Part shown: positions 52,475 through 61,650 of the stretch, in pieces
How positions within the stretch are numbered: position 1 is the stretch's first letter
How the letters are laid out: each line of letters opens with the position of its first letter
Assembly (NCBI GenBank): GCA_040752515.1
Contig: JBFMGQ010000017.1
Span: forward strand, 1-64,000
Direction: 5' to 3'
Source of the DNA: Tenuifilum sp040752515
Lineage (GTDB): Bacteria; Bacteroidota; Bacteroidia; Bacteroidales; Tenuifilaceae
Length of the DNA: 64,000 bases
Program-made: the position numbers and the translations under genes
The notes under the pieces: model-generated
Told to the model about the DNA's origin: nothing
The model's input: the letters and a program-made list of their open reading frames with translations, nothing else
Databases searched by the model: none

Positions 52475-54695
52475 TTATCAGCTGCTCAAGCGATGTGTCA
52501 TAAACTTTTTTCAAATCGGTTACAAAGCCAAACGAAACATCATCGATTCGTATTTCCGACTTAGTAACATGGCCTAAAGTAGAGAACGGTACCTTGCTGG
52601 CCACCATAAAGTCAATAAATTGCGTTTCGCGCGATGGGGATACTGAAACAACAATCCGTCCTTGTGCCTCACCGAATAGGAAGGCATCGGTTCGGATTTC
52701 GGCATCGGTAGTAATATCGAAGCCTAAATTGCGGGGCATGGCGCTTTCGAGCAGCGCAATGAAGAGTCCGCCATCGGAAACATCATGTGCTGATTGAATC
52801 AGGTTACGCGCAATAAGTTCCCGAACAACACGCTGCACCTCAAACTCCTCTTCGAGGTTAAAATATGGTGCAGGCGACGCCTTAATCCCATGGTAGCTGT
52901 AAAGGTATTCGGACGAAGCAATGTCGTTCACCGATTTACCAATCAGGTAAATCATATGACCTTTCTCCTTGAAAGCGAGGGTTGTATGGTGATTCTTATT
53001 GTCAAGTAGGCCAATCATGCCTATGGTTGGCGTTGGGAAAACGGCCTCTTCCTTGCCGCCAATCGATGCCTGATTGTAAAAACTAACATTACCTCCGGTA
53101 ACAGGGGTGTCAAATTTTTCGCAGGCAGCACCCATTCCCTTAACGGCTTGTACAAATTGCCAGTAAACCTCAGGGTTATAGGGGTTTCCAAAGTTCAAGC
53201 AGTTAGTAATAGCCAAGGGTTTGGCCCCGGTACATGAGATATTTCGGGCTGCTTCAGATACAGCAATCATTGCTCCAATCATTGGGTCAGCCTTTACGTA
53301 TCGAGAATTGCAATCAACCGTCATCACAAGGGCCTTGTTGGTTCCCTTAAGATTGTATACCCCAGCATCGGAAGGGAAGTTAGTGGTCATGTTCCCGGTG
53401 CCAATCATGGTATCGTACTGCTCGTAGACCCATCGCTTTGAGGCGATGTTGGGGTGAGCAACAAGAAACAGGGCAACTTCAATCAAATCGGTAGGCTCGG
53501 GAACTTTATTAATATCAAACTTTTTATACTCCTTGTAGTAGGCAGGCTCACGGTATTCACGGTCATAAACGGGCGCACCGCCACCAAGCACTAACGATGA
53601 TGCAGGAACCTTAGCGACCCGCTCGCCATGGTAGTAAAACTCTAAAGTATCGCCCTCGGTAACTTCACCAATGATGGCGTAACTGATATCCCACTTGTTA
53701 AGGACCGCCTCAACATCGGCCTCGCGACCCTTCTGAACCACCATGAGCATTCGCTCCTGCGATTCGGACAAAAGGATTTCCCATGCCTCCATGTTTTTCT
53801 GCCTAAGGGGCACCTTATCCAAATCGATTCGCATGCCATGTTTACCCTTTTCGGACATTTCCGATGTTGAACAAATAATACCTGCAGCCCCCATATCCTG
53901 CATACCAACGAGTGCCCCTGTTCGAATTACCTCTTGGGTTGCCTCAAGCAGGATTTTCTCCTGAAACGGGTCACCTACCTGAATTGATGGAATATCCTCG
54001 GCTGAATCTTCGGTTATATTGGCCGAGGCAAATGTTGCCCCATGAATTCCATCCTTACCGGTGGCTGAGCCAACAATGTAAACCGGATTTCCTTTTCCCT
54101 TTGAGGTAGCCGAAACAACCTTATCTTTCTCAACTAACCCAACCGACATGGCATTTACCAGTGGGTTCATGTTGAACGAATCGTCAAAGAAAACCTCGCC
54201 GGCTAAAACCGGAATCCCAAAGGCATTGCCATAATCGCCAATACCCTTCACTACACCTTTAATCAACCAACGGGTGCGATCGAGTTTAAGGTTGCCAAAC
54301 CGAAGGGAGTTTAGCTGGGCGATAGGGCGTGCGCCCATGGTAAAAATGTCGCGATTAATCCCCCCCACGCCAGTTGCCGCACCTTGGTATGGCTCAACAG
54401 CGCATGGGTGATTGTGCGATTCTATCTTAAAGGCACAAGCCAAACCGTTGCCAATATCAACCAAACCAGCATTCTCAGTTCCGGCTTCTGCAAGGATTGC
54501 CGAACCCTTTCGGGGTAACGTTTTCAACCACTTTATGGAATTCTTGTACGATGCGTGTTCCGACCACATCACCGAGTAAATGCTTAACTCGGTGTAGTTT
54601 GGTGTGCGACCTAAAAAGTTTTTAATCATTTCAAACTCTTCAGGAAGTAGCCCTAACTCGCGGGCGGTTTCAACGGTAACTGTTCGGTTTGGCAT
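52467..54695 (-). CDS. purL: Phosphoribosylformylglycinamidine synthase subunit PurL
   Basis: 742 residues. ATP-dependent step 4 of purine synthesis, FGAM synthase small-type PurL that works with PurQ and PurS (not adjacent here). Features: HASYKNSIKWLKTLP, SHNHPCAVEPYQGAATGVGGINRDIFTMGARPIA, MQDMGAAGIICSTSEM and the C-terminal DVSDGGLFIALLESA. Complete; overlaps ubiE start by eight bases. Confidence 0.96.
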   Translation of the reverse strand: MPNRTVTVETARELGLLPEEFEMIKNFLGRTPNYTELSIYSVMWSEHASYKNSIKWLKTLPRKGSAILAEAGTENAGLVDIGNGLACAFKIESHNHPCAVEPYQGAATGVGGINRDIFTMGARPIAQLNSLRFGNLKLDRTRWLIKGVVKGIGDYGNAFGIPVLAGEVFFDDSFNMNPLVNAMSVGLVEKDKVVSATSKGKGNPVYIVGSATGKDGIHGATFASANITEDSAEDIPSIQVGDPFQEKILLEATQEVIRTGALVGMQDMGAAGIICSTSEMSEKGKHGMRIDLDKVPLRQKNMEAWEILLSESQERMLMVVQKGREADVEAVLNKWDISYAIIGEVTEGDTLEFYYHGERVAKVPASSLVLGGGAPVYDREYREPAYYKEYKKFDINKVPEPTDLIEVALFLVAHPNIASKRWVYEQYDTMIGTGNMTTNFPSDAGVYNLKGTNKALVMTVDCNSRYVKADPMIGAMIAVSEAARNISCTGAKPLAITNCLNFGNPYNPEVYWQFVQAVKGMGAACEKFDTPVTGGNVSFYNQASIGGKEEAVFPTPTIGMIGLLDNKNHHTTLAFKEKGHMIYLIGKSVNDIASSEYLYSYHGIKASPAPYFNLEEEFEVQRVVRELIARNLIQSAHDVSDGGLFIALLESAMPRNLGFDITTDAEIRTDAFLFGEAQGRIVVSVSPSRETQFIDFMVASKVPFSTLGHVTKSEIRIDDVSFGFVTDLKKVYDTSLEQLING

Positions 54696-54840
54696 AACTA
54701 TTATTAAATTTTGTGGACAAAAAATTTCTTGCCAAAAATACGAACATTAACTCAAGTAACACCAGTTAAAGCCGAAAAAATAGTAGTTGAACATTCAATA
54801 TCGATATTTTACCAAAAATGTTTTAAAAAACCTTAAGCCA

Positions 54841-54872
54841 TTGTGCAATTCCAGACATAAACCCTAATTTTG
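54841..54872 (+). promoter_or_regulatory. Probable promoter of the SDR gene
   Basis: TTG (54841-54843), 21 bases, then TAATTTTG (54865-54872), 44 bases before the start codon. Confidence 0.5.
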
Positions 54873-54916
54873 GGTAATAAATTGATTTTAATTCAAATAC
54901 TTATAATATTGATACC

Positions 54917-55675
54917 ATGAGAATTGCATTAATTACTGGAGCAACATCAGGTATTGGACGAGCCACTGCCATAAGGCTTGCCATGGATGAGTTTAACCTA
55001 ATTATTACCGGCCGGAGGCTTGAAAGGCTCGAGGAACTTAAAAAAGAGATTGAGGTCAAGTATAAAAAAGACGTTTATATCCTGAACTTTGATATTCGGA
55101 AGTTAGATGAGGTAAACAATGCAATCGATTCGCTACCTGAGCGATGGCGTAAGATTGATGTTTTGGTTAATAATGCCGGCCTTGCGGTTGGCCTTAACCA
55201 TATTCAGGATGGAGTGATTGACGACTGGGAGCGAATGATTGATACCAATATTAAAGGCGTTCTTTACATCACCCGTAAGGTTGCCCCCATGATGATTGAA
55301 CGAGGCAAAGGACATATTGTAAATATTGGTTCCATTGCCGGAACCCAGGTTTACGAAAACGGGAATGTTTACTGTGCCACCAAGCATGCCATGCACGCTC
55401 TATCGCAGGGAATGCGGCAGGATATGCTCAAGCACAATATCAAGGTTACTGAAATTCGTCCTGGTTTGCTAGAAACTGAGTTTTCTATTGTTCGTTTTAA
55501 AGGCGATAGCGAGAAAGCCAAGAACACCTATGCGGGGCTTACCCCTCTTTTTGCTGAAGATATTGCCGATGCAATTCACTTTGTTCTCTCTCGTCCACCG
55601 CATGTATGCATAAACGATTTAGAGGTGACCCCGGTGGCACAGGCAAACGCATACTATGTAAACCGTAACCTTTAA
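54917..55675 (+). CDS. Short-chain dehydrogenase/reductase (YdfG-like)
   Basis: 252 residues. NAD(P)-binding TGATSGIG (7-14), NNAG (86-89), catalytic S139, Y152 and K156 (YCATK). Similar to the YdfG group that oxidises 3-hydroxy acids such as serine or allo-threonine with NADP; exact substrate inferred only. Upstream of a zinc protease gene by 66 bases. Confidence 0.9.
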   Translation: MRIALITGATSGIGRATAIRLAMDEFNLIITGRRLERLEELKKEIEVKYKKDVYILNFDIRKLDEVNNAIDSLPERWRKIDVLVNNAGLAVGLNHIQDGVIDDWERMIDTNIKGVLYITRKVAPMMIERGKGHIVNIGSIAGTQVYENGNVYCATKHAMHALSQGMRQDMLKHNIKVTEIRPGLLETEFSIVRFKGDSEKAKNTYAGLTPLFAEDIADAIHFVLSRPPHVCINDLEVTPVAQANAYYVNRNL

Positions 55676-55741
55676 TATTGCAGCAACTAATAATATTTAT
55701 CCATTGGTGGAGGAAAAGTTAAACCATTTAAGTTACTCGAT

Positions 55742-56419
55742 ATGGGAATCTACTTGATAATGATTATCTTTTTCGTACTAAGTTTCATGGTTTCCATGCA
55801 ACTTAGATCGAAGTTTGCCCGCTACTCACGCATAACACTACCCCGAGGGCTTAGCGGCAAGGAGGTTGCTGAGTTAATGCTCCACAACCACGGCATTTAC
55901 GATGTTAGGGTGATATCGGTTGAAGGTGAACTCACTGACCACTACAACCCGGCAAACAAAACTGTAAACCTCAGCCCCGATGTTTATCACGGGCGAAGCA
56001 TTGCCTCAGCAGCCGTTGCAGCCCATGAATGTGGACATGCCATTCAGCATGCCCAAAGCTATGCGTTTTTACAGATGCGCTCGGCTCTCGTTCCAGTTGT
56101 GAGTGTTGCCTCACGCTGGGTTCAGTGGGTTCTGCTTGCGGGTGTAATTCTTCTCCAGACCATGCCAAGCATTTTGCTTATTGGTGTTATCATGCTTGGG
56201 TTAACAACCCTTTTTAGCATAGTTACCCTACCGGTTGAAATGGATGCTTCGCGCAGAGCGCTTGCTTGGCTCAATTCCTCGGGCTTGACCTATGGCGAGG
56301 GAGCCATATATGCCCGCGACGCCCTAAAATGGGCAGCACTTACCTATGTTGTTGCAGCTCTTGGCTCGCTAGCCACCCTACTCTACTACATAGGTTTGCT
56401 GAATAGCAACGATGAGTAG
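55742..56419 (+). CDS. YugP-type membrane zinc metallopeptidase
   Basis: 225 residues, four membrane helices (about 3-18, 105-125, 135-160, 195-220) with HECGHAIQH (95-103) carrying the zinc site. Matches COG2738 (YugP), a presumed membrane protease of unknown substrate. Followed by a terminator. Confidence 0.88.
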   Translation: MGIYLIMIIFFVLSFMVSMQLRSKFARYSRITLPRGLSGKEVAELMLHNHGIYDVRVISVEGELTDHYNPANKTVNLSPDVYHGRSIASAAVAAHECGHAIQHAQSYAFLQMRSALVPVVSVASRWVQWVLLAGVILLQTMPSILLIGVIMLGLTTLFSIVTLPVEMDASRRALAWLNSSGLTYGEGAIYARDALKWAALTYVVAALGSLATLLYYIGLLNSNDE

Positions 56420-56469
56420 CAATTAGTGATACTAATCCATAATCATTTTTATTTGGTTTTTATTTTAAC

Positions 56470-56490
56470 AGCGCCTTTAGGCGCTTTTTT
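56470..56490 (+). terminator. Terminator after the YugP-like gene
   Basis: AGCGCC-TTTA-GGCGCT followed by six Ts, 50 bases after the stop codon. Confidence 0.85.
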
Positions 56491-56645
56491 CATATATACA
56501 ACCAACATGCTTTTGAATCAGTGCTTAGGGATTATGTACTGTAATCAATCTATTTTCATATGAACGCAGTGAGTATATGATAATAACGTTTGCAATTATC
56601 AGAATTATCAATTAAATTAGATTCTGTATTAAAATATAAAAAAGC

Positions 56646-56918
56646 ATGGCTAAACTTACAAAAGAAGAATTGGAAAAAAGATTGAAGAAATGTGGAAAAT
56701 CAATGGGCTTTGAACTTGAAAACCAAAGATTCTATCAGTATTTGAGATTAAACATCGACGCTGATCCCTTTTTTATTCTTAATTTTCTTAAAAAGGAAGA
56801 AGTGATAGAGATAATTGATGACAAAAAAGCTATTAATGAGCTGAGTATTCTACTATCAGATATTGTGGAAGAAAAATTAGCATCCACACCTCCCTATCCG
56901 CCCATAAGTAAAAACTAA
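56646..56918 (+). CDS. Small hypothetical protein
   Basis: 90 residues, charged, with KKEEVIEIIDDKKAINELSILLSDIVEE helical and likely coiled, and a proline-rich end (TPPYPPISKN). No signal peptide or membrane segment, and I do not recognise a family. Isolated between two terminators; AT-rich compared with neighbours. ATG start only seven bases after an A-rich purine stretch. Confidence 0.6.
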   Translation: MAKLTKEELEKRLKKCGKSMGFELENQRFYQYLRLNIDADPFFILNFLKKEEVIEIIDDKKAINELSILLSDIVEEKLASTPPYPPISKN

Positions 56919-56934
56919 ATATCAATATAAAAAC

Positions 56935-56959
56935 AAAAGGGGCCTTTCAGCCCCATTTT
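56935..56959 (+). terminator. Probable terminator of the small hypothetical gene
   Basis: GGGGC-CTTTCA-GCCCC flanked by AAAA and ATTTT: a short stem with a weak T-run. Confidence 0.5.
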
Positions 56960-57053
56960 GTACCCTTAACCTAAAACCAAACCTAAACCTAACTCAAAAA
57001 CCAAAAGCCTATGAGAAAACTTACTTTTTCTGTTTCTGATTACGCTGCAAAGA

Positions 57054-57080
57054 TAAAACCCGCATTAGCTAATGCGGGTT
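57054..57080 (-). terminator. Terminator of the nqr operon
   Basis: A perfect 24-base palindrome AACCCGCATTAG-CTAATGCGGGTT (57057-57080), followed on the minus strand by TTTTATC, 30 bases after nqrF. Confidence 0.8.
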
Positions 57081-57111
57081 AAAGGAACATTAAGTTAAGT
57101 TAAACAATGTT

Positions 57112-58371
57112 TTATCCTCCAAAATCGTCAAATGCAATCATCTCATCGGGTACGCCCAACTCGTAAAGCATCTTTTGAACGGCAGCATTCATAGCAGGCG
57201 GCCCGCAAAGGTAGTATTCAATATCCTCGGGGGCTTCATGTTTCGATAAATAATTATCGTAAATAACCTGATGGATAAAACCAACATACCCAGTCCAGTT
57301 ATCTTCGGGTTTTGGTTCCGAAAGCGCAATGGTAAACTTAAAGTTAGGGAATTCCTGCTCAATCTTACGGAAATGCTCCTCGTAGAATATTTCACGCTTC
57401 GATCGGGCTCCATACCAGAAAGTGGCTTTACGCTTAGTGCGCTTAGTTAGGAATAGATCAAATATATGCGAACGCATAGGTGCCATACCCGCTCCACCGC
57501 CAATAAACATCATCTCGTTATTAGTATCCTTGATGAAGAACTCACCGTAAGGGCCAGAAATCATCACCTTATCACCGGGCTTACGGGAGAAGATAAAGCT
57601 CGAGCAAACACCAGGATTAACGTTCATAAAAGCATTCTTCTCCCTATCCCATGGTGGGGTAGCAATACGAACATTTAGCATGATAATATTATCCTCGGCG
57701 GGGTGGTTCGCCATAGAATATGCGCGGAAGGTCTCCTCGGTATTCTTCATTTTCAAGTCCCACATCTTATATCTATCCCACTCATCGCGATACTCAGGTT
57801 CAACAAAGATATCCTTGGCAAAATCCACCTCAACCTTAGGCACGTCAATCTGTATATAACCACCTGAGCGGAAGTGCAGCTTTTCGCCCTCAGGCAGCTT
57901 AACCACAAATTCCTTGATAAACGTTGCCACATTACGGTTCGACACCACTTCGCACTCCCACTTCTTGATACCCAAAACCTCTTCGGGTATCTCAATTTTT
58001 AAATCCTCCCTGATTTTTACCTGACAACCCAAACGCCAGTGGTCGTTTTGCTGTTTACGGGTAAAAAATCCAACTTCGGTTGGTAAAATGCTCCCCCCTC
58101 CCTCCAATACTCTGCACCTACACATTCCACAGGTTCCTCCACCACCACAAGCCGATGGCAGGAAAACACCATTATTGGATAAAGTAGAAAGAATAGTTCC
58201 CCCCGGATCAACCTCAAGGGTATGCTCATCGTTAATCACCAATTTTACTTTTCCCTGAGGGGTGAGTTTAGTTTTGGCATAAAGCAGAACCGCAACCAGC
58301 AATAAAATGATAAGCAGGAAGACTGCTATTGCTGTAATTATGATGGTTCCGTTTCCTGAAAGTAGTATCAT
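57112..58371 (-). CDS. nqrF: Na+-translocating NADH:quinone reductase subunit F
   Basis: 419 residues. An N-terminal membrane helix (about 10-32), a 2Fe-2S ferredoxin domain (about 40-130) with CGGGGTCGMC and a further Cys in LGCQ (C75, C81, C84, C116), and a FAD/NADH reductase domain with YSMANHP and MFIGGGAGMAPMRSH. The electron input subunit; takes electrons from NADH. Confidence 0.97.
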   Translation of the reverse strand: MILLSGNGTIIITAIAVFLLIILLLVAVLLYAKTKLTPQGKVKLVINDEHTLEVDPGGTILSTLSNNGVFLPSACGGGGTCGMCRCRVLEGGGSILPTEVGFFTRKQQNDHWRLGCQVKIREDLKIEIPEEVLGIKKWECEVVSNRNVATFIKEFVVKLPEGEKLHFRSGGYIQIDVPKVEVDFAKDIFVEPEYRDEWDRYKMWDLKMKNTEETFRAYSMANHPAEDNIIMLNVRIATPPWDREKNAFMNVNPGVCSSFIFSRKPGDKVMISGPYGEFFIKDTNNEMMFIGGGAGMAPMRSHIFDLFLTKRTKRKATFWYGARSKREIFYEEHFRKIEQEFPNFKFTIALSEPKPEDNWTGYVGFIHQVIYDNYLSKHEAPEDIEYYLCGPPAMNAAVQKMLYELGVPDEMIAFDDFGG

Positions 58372-58392
58372 GGTTAAAGTAATTTACAAATT

Positions 58393-59010
58393 CTACAATT
58401 TGATGCCCATAAAGGTCATGAATGCAATACCCATTAAACCTGTAAGAATGAAAGCAATACCCAATCCACGCAGGGGTTTAGGTATATCGGAATACTTCAA
58501 CTTTTCACGAATAGCAGCCATACTTACAATGGCTAATGCCCAGCCAATGCCCGAGCCAACACCAAACACAGTGGCTTCGGCAAGGGTTTCGTACTCACGT
58601 TCTTGCATGAAGAGTGAACCACCAAGGATTGCACAGTTAACTGCAATGAGGGGAAGAAATATACCCAACGAGTTATAAAGGGCGGGTGAAAACTTTTCAA
58701 CAATCATTTCCACCAGTTGCACCATCGATGCAATAACTGCAATAAACATGATAAACGACAAGAAACTAAGGTCGAGCGAGGAAAAACTGGGATCGAGCCA
58801 GCTGAGTGCACCGGGTAGTAAAAGATACTTATTCATTAAGAAGTTTACGGGCACGGTAATCGCCATAACAAACACTACAGCTATTCCAAGCCCCATCGAT
58901 GTCTTTACGGTTTTGGATACTGCCAGATACGAGCACATTCCCAGAAAGTAGGCAAATACCATGTTGTCGATAAAAATCGACTTGACAAATATGTTAATCA
59001 GATGTTCCAT
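58393..59010 (-). CDS. nqrE: Na+-translocating NADH:quinone reductase subunit E
   Basis: 205 residues, six membrane helices. Features: MEHLINIFVKSIFIDNMVFAYFLGMCSYLAVSK and PLIAVNCAILGGSLFMQ, with Cys in GMCS and NCAI that bind the 2Fe-2S cluster between NqrD and NqrE. Part of the Na+ channel. Confidence 0.97.
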   Translation of the reverse strand: MEHLINIFVKSIFIDNMVFAYFLGMCSYLAVSKTVKTSMGLGIAVVFVMAITVPVNFLMNKYLLLPGALSWLDPSFSSLDLSFLSFIMFIAVIASMVQLVEMIVEKFSPALYNSLGIFLPLIAVNCAILGGSLFMQEREYETLAEATVFGVGSGIGWALAIVSMAAIREKLKYSDIPKPLRGLGIAFILTGLMGIAFMTFMGIKL

Positions 59011-59028
59011 AGCTGAATTCTTTAAGGG

Positions 59029-59688
59029 TTACTCCTCAATGAGCTTACGATTTCGGCTTCGTTGTATCCAGATAATGATACCAACGGTAATTAACGCCAT
59101 GGGGGGCAGAATCATCATACCATTATTCTCGTAAAACCCACCATTTTTAATGTACCATTCAACAGGTATAACCCTGTATCCGAAAAGAGTGCCTGAGCCA
59201 AGCAGTTCGCGGAAAAAAGCGACAATAACAAGAATTAAGCCGTAGCCCAATCCGTTACCTATGCCATCGAGGAACGAAGGCCAAGGCTTATTGCCCAGGG
59301 CAAAGGCCTCAAGGCGCCCCATGATGATACAGTTGGTAATAATTAACCCTACAAATACCGAAAGCTGCTTGCTTACATCGTAAACATAGGCTTTCAGAAT
59401 CTGATCGACCAGTATTACCAGCGCAGCAATTACAACCAGTTGAACAATGATACGAATACGGTTAGGTATGGAATTTCGGATAAGCGAAATAATCAGGTTT
59501 GAAAAAGCTGTTACTACCGTAACTGAAATGGCCATTACTATGGCAGGTTTAAGCTTAACGGTAACAGCTAAGGCCGAGCAAATACCCAATACTAGTACAG
59601 TAACCGGGTTTTTAGAATCTATTGGCTCGGTAAGTAGTTTTATGTTCTTTGGCGAGAACCAGGGTTCTCTTTCCTTAACCTCACTCAT
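59029..59688 (-). CDS. nqrD: Na+-translocating NADH:quinone reductase subunit D
   Basis: 219 residues, six membrane helices. ICSALAVTVK and LIITNCIIMGRLEAFALGNKPWPSFLDG carry the cluster Cys pair; the C-terminal part has GYRVIPVEWYIKNGGFYENNGMMILPPMALI. Start overlaps the nqrC end by eight bases. Confidence 0.97.
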   Translation of the reverse strand: MSEVKEREPWFSPKNIKLLTEPIDSKNPVTVLVLGICSALAVTVKLKPAIVMAISVTVVTAFSNLIISLIRNSIPNRIRIIVQLVVIAALVILVDQILKAYVYDVSKQLSVFVGLIITNCIIMGRLEAFALGNKPWPSFLDGIGNGLGYGLILVIVAFFRELLGSGTLFGYRVIPVEWYIKNGGFYENNGMMILPPMALITVGIIIWIQRSRNRKLIEE

Positions 59689-60454
59689 GGCTTATGCTGT
59701 TTTTTACTTTTTCAAAATAATTTTGGTAAGCAGATAGACAATCGAAAAGCATGCTTTCGAGCCCTTTGCTGGTAATTGTACCACCCGATATGGCATCAAC
59801 ACCGTGGGGATCGTTTGGTGTAGCTCCGCCCTTTACCACTTTTACCGAGGTAAAAGTTAAAATGCTATCGCCTTGGAAAATTGATTTCCCCTTAAACTGT
59901 TGCTGAAACTCAGGGGTTGAAATTTCAGCACCTAAACCAGGGGTTTCGCCTTGATGACCAAATGTAGCACCGTAAATGGTGTTTAAATCATCGTTCAATG
60001 CGATATAACCCCAAATTGGCCCCCATAACCCACGACCACGTAGCGGAATAATATACTTTACACTGCCATCATCAAGTGTTGCTTTATAAACCGGAAGGTT
60101 TCGCTGTTCAATGGGTTTCGATATTTCAACCTTCATATCGATGTTGAAAGCAACTAACCCGGCAATGGTGTCGCCCTTTGAGTTGACAACTATTTGCTCA
60201 GGGATATACTTATTGAAGTTTTCGGAAACAAAGGCATGTTTATTAGAGGCCTGTTCAACGCCATCGGCCTTACCTATTGAACGAAGTATATCGATCTTCT
60301 TTTCGGTTTCTATGTTCTTGGTTTGTGCAGGTTTTAGCGCAGTTGAAGCTATAGCCAGCAGCATGGCAACAATAATTACCATTGTTGATGAGTAGATAAT
60401 GGTATAGGTATTGCTGTTACGATCCATGCTTTTTATCTTATCCAGTAAATTCAT
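59681..60454 (-). CDS. nqrC: Na+-translocating NADH:quinone reductase subunit C
   Basis: 257 residues. N-terminal helix (about 17-40) and a periplasmic domain carrying FMN covalently bound to a Thr in DAISGGTITSKG (T226). The family motif is SGAT; here SGGT, which keeps the Thr. Confidence 0.96.
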   Translation of the reverse strand: MNLLDKIKSMDRNSNTYTIIYSSTMVIIVAMLLAIASTALKPAQTKNIETEKKIDILRSIGKADGVEQASNKHAFVSENFNKYIPEQIVVNSKGDTIAGLVAFNIDMKVEISKPIEQRNLPVYKATLDDGSVKYIIPLRGRGLWGPIWGYIALNDDLNTIYGATFGHQGETPGLGAEISTPEFQQQFKGKSIFQGDSILTFTSVKVVKGGATPNDPHGVDAISGGTITSKGLESMLFDCLSAYQNYFEKVKNSISHE

Positions 60455-60467
60455 AGCTTAGCAATGT

Positions 60468-61634
60468 TTAAACGTTAGCAACCTTTTTGGCACGTTTGAT
60501 TCTCCGGCGAATATTGGCTTCCACCACGTAATAATCAATCAGTGGCGCAAAAGCATTCATCAGAAGAATGGCAAGCATCATACCCTCAGGGTATGCTGGG
60601 TTAAGCACCCTTACCAGTAATGCCATGAAACCTACAAGAAAACCGTAAATCCATTTTCCTCTTTCGGTTTGCGAAGCACTTACCGGATCGGTAGCCATAA
60701 ACACTGCCCCAAAAGCAAAACCACCCATTATCAGATGCTGCCAAGCTGGGATTTCCATGTAGGGGTTAACGGCAAATGCGTTAAACAAAAGCCCAGCTGC
60801 AAGTCCACCCCCAAACACCGATACCATGATTTTCCAGCTACCAATACCGGTTATAACCAGAATGGCTGCGCCAATAAGTATGGCTAACGTTGATGTTTCA
60901 CCAACCGATCCGGGAATGAACCCCATGAACATGTCGTAAGCCGATGGCAATTGATCGATTTGGTATGCAGCAGCTTTTGCAAGGGGAGTTGCTCCCGAAA
61001 AACCATCGATTACTCCTTGTCCCTTGGTTAGACCAGCAATCCAAACCTTATCGCCCGACATGTGCGATGGATAGGCAAAGAAAAGAAATGCCCTTGCCAG
61101 TAAAGCCGGGTTGAATACATTGTAGCCAGTTCCCCCAAATACCTCCTTGCCTATTACAACAGCAAAGGCAACTGCAATGGCAAGCATCCAAAGGGGAACA
61201 TCAACCGGCATGATAAGCGGAATTAGCAAACCACTAACCAGAAACCCCTCATTAACCTCATGCCCACGGAACTGAGCAAAAGCAAACTCAATGGAAAGCC
61301 CAACACCGTAACTTACAACAATCAAGGGCAATACCTTAAGAAAACCATACCAGAATGTTTGCCAGAAACTCCAGCTTGCACCAATGGACAGGGCATGCTG
61401 GTAGCCAACGTTCCACATACCAAAGAGCATAGCGGGTATTAAAGCGATAATCACAATGGACATGGTTCGCTTCAAATCGAGGGAATCGCGTATATGGCTA
61501 CCCTTGGTAGTAACTGTATCGGGCACAAACAGGAAAGTTTCAAACGCATCGAAGGTTGAATGAAACATCTCAAACCTTCCACCTTTCTGAAAGTGCGGTT
61601 TAATCTTATCCAGATAATTTCGTAGCGCTTTCAT
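60468..61634 (-). CDS. nqrB: Na+-translocating NADH:quinone reductase subunit B
   Basis: 388 residues, about ten helices. FMN-binding motif GFSGATPLAKA (T216), riboflavin-binding region FNPALLARAFLFF, and a C-terminal cluster of lysine/arginine. Also binds quinone. Confidence 0.97.
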   Translation of the reverse strand: MKALRNYLDKIKPHFQKGGRFEMFHSTFDAFETFLFVPDTVTTKGSHIRDSLDLKRTMSIVIIALIPAMLFGMWNVGYQHALSIGASWSFWQTFWYGFLKVLPLIVVSYGVGLSIEFAFAQFRGHEVNEGFLVSGLLIPLIMPVDVPLWMLAIAVAFAVVIGKEVFGGTGYNVFNPALLARAFLFFAYPSHMSGDKVWIAGLTKGQGVIDGFSGATPLAKAAAYQIDQLPSAYDMFMGFIPGSVGETSTLAILIGAAILVITGIGSWKIMVSVFGGGLAAGLLFNAFAVNPYMEIPAWQHLIMGGFAFGAVFMATDPVSASQTERGKWIYGFLVGFMALLVRVLNPAYPEGMMLAILLMNAFAPLIDYYVVEANIRRRIKRAKKVANV

Positions 61635-61650
61635 TACAAATATGTTATTG

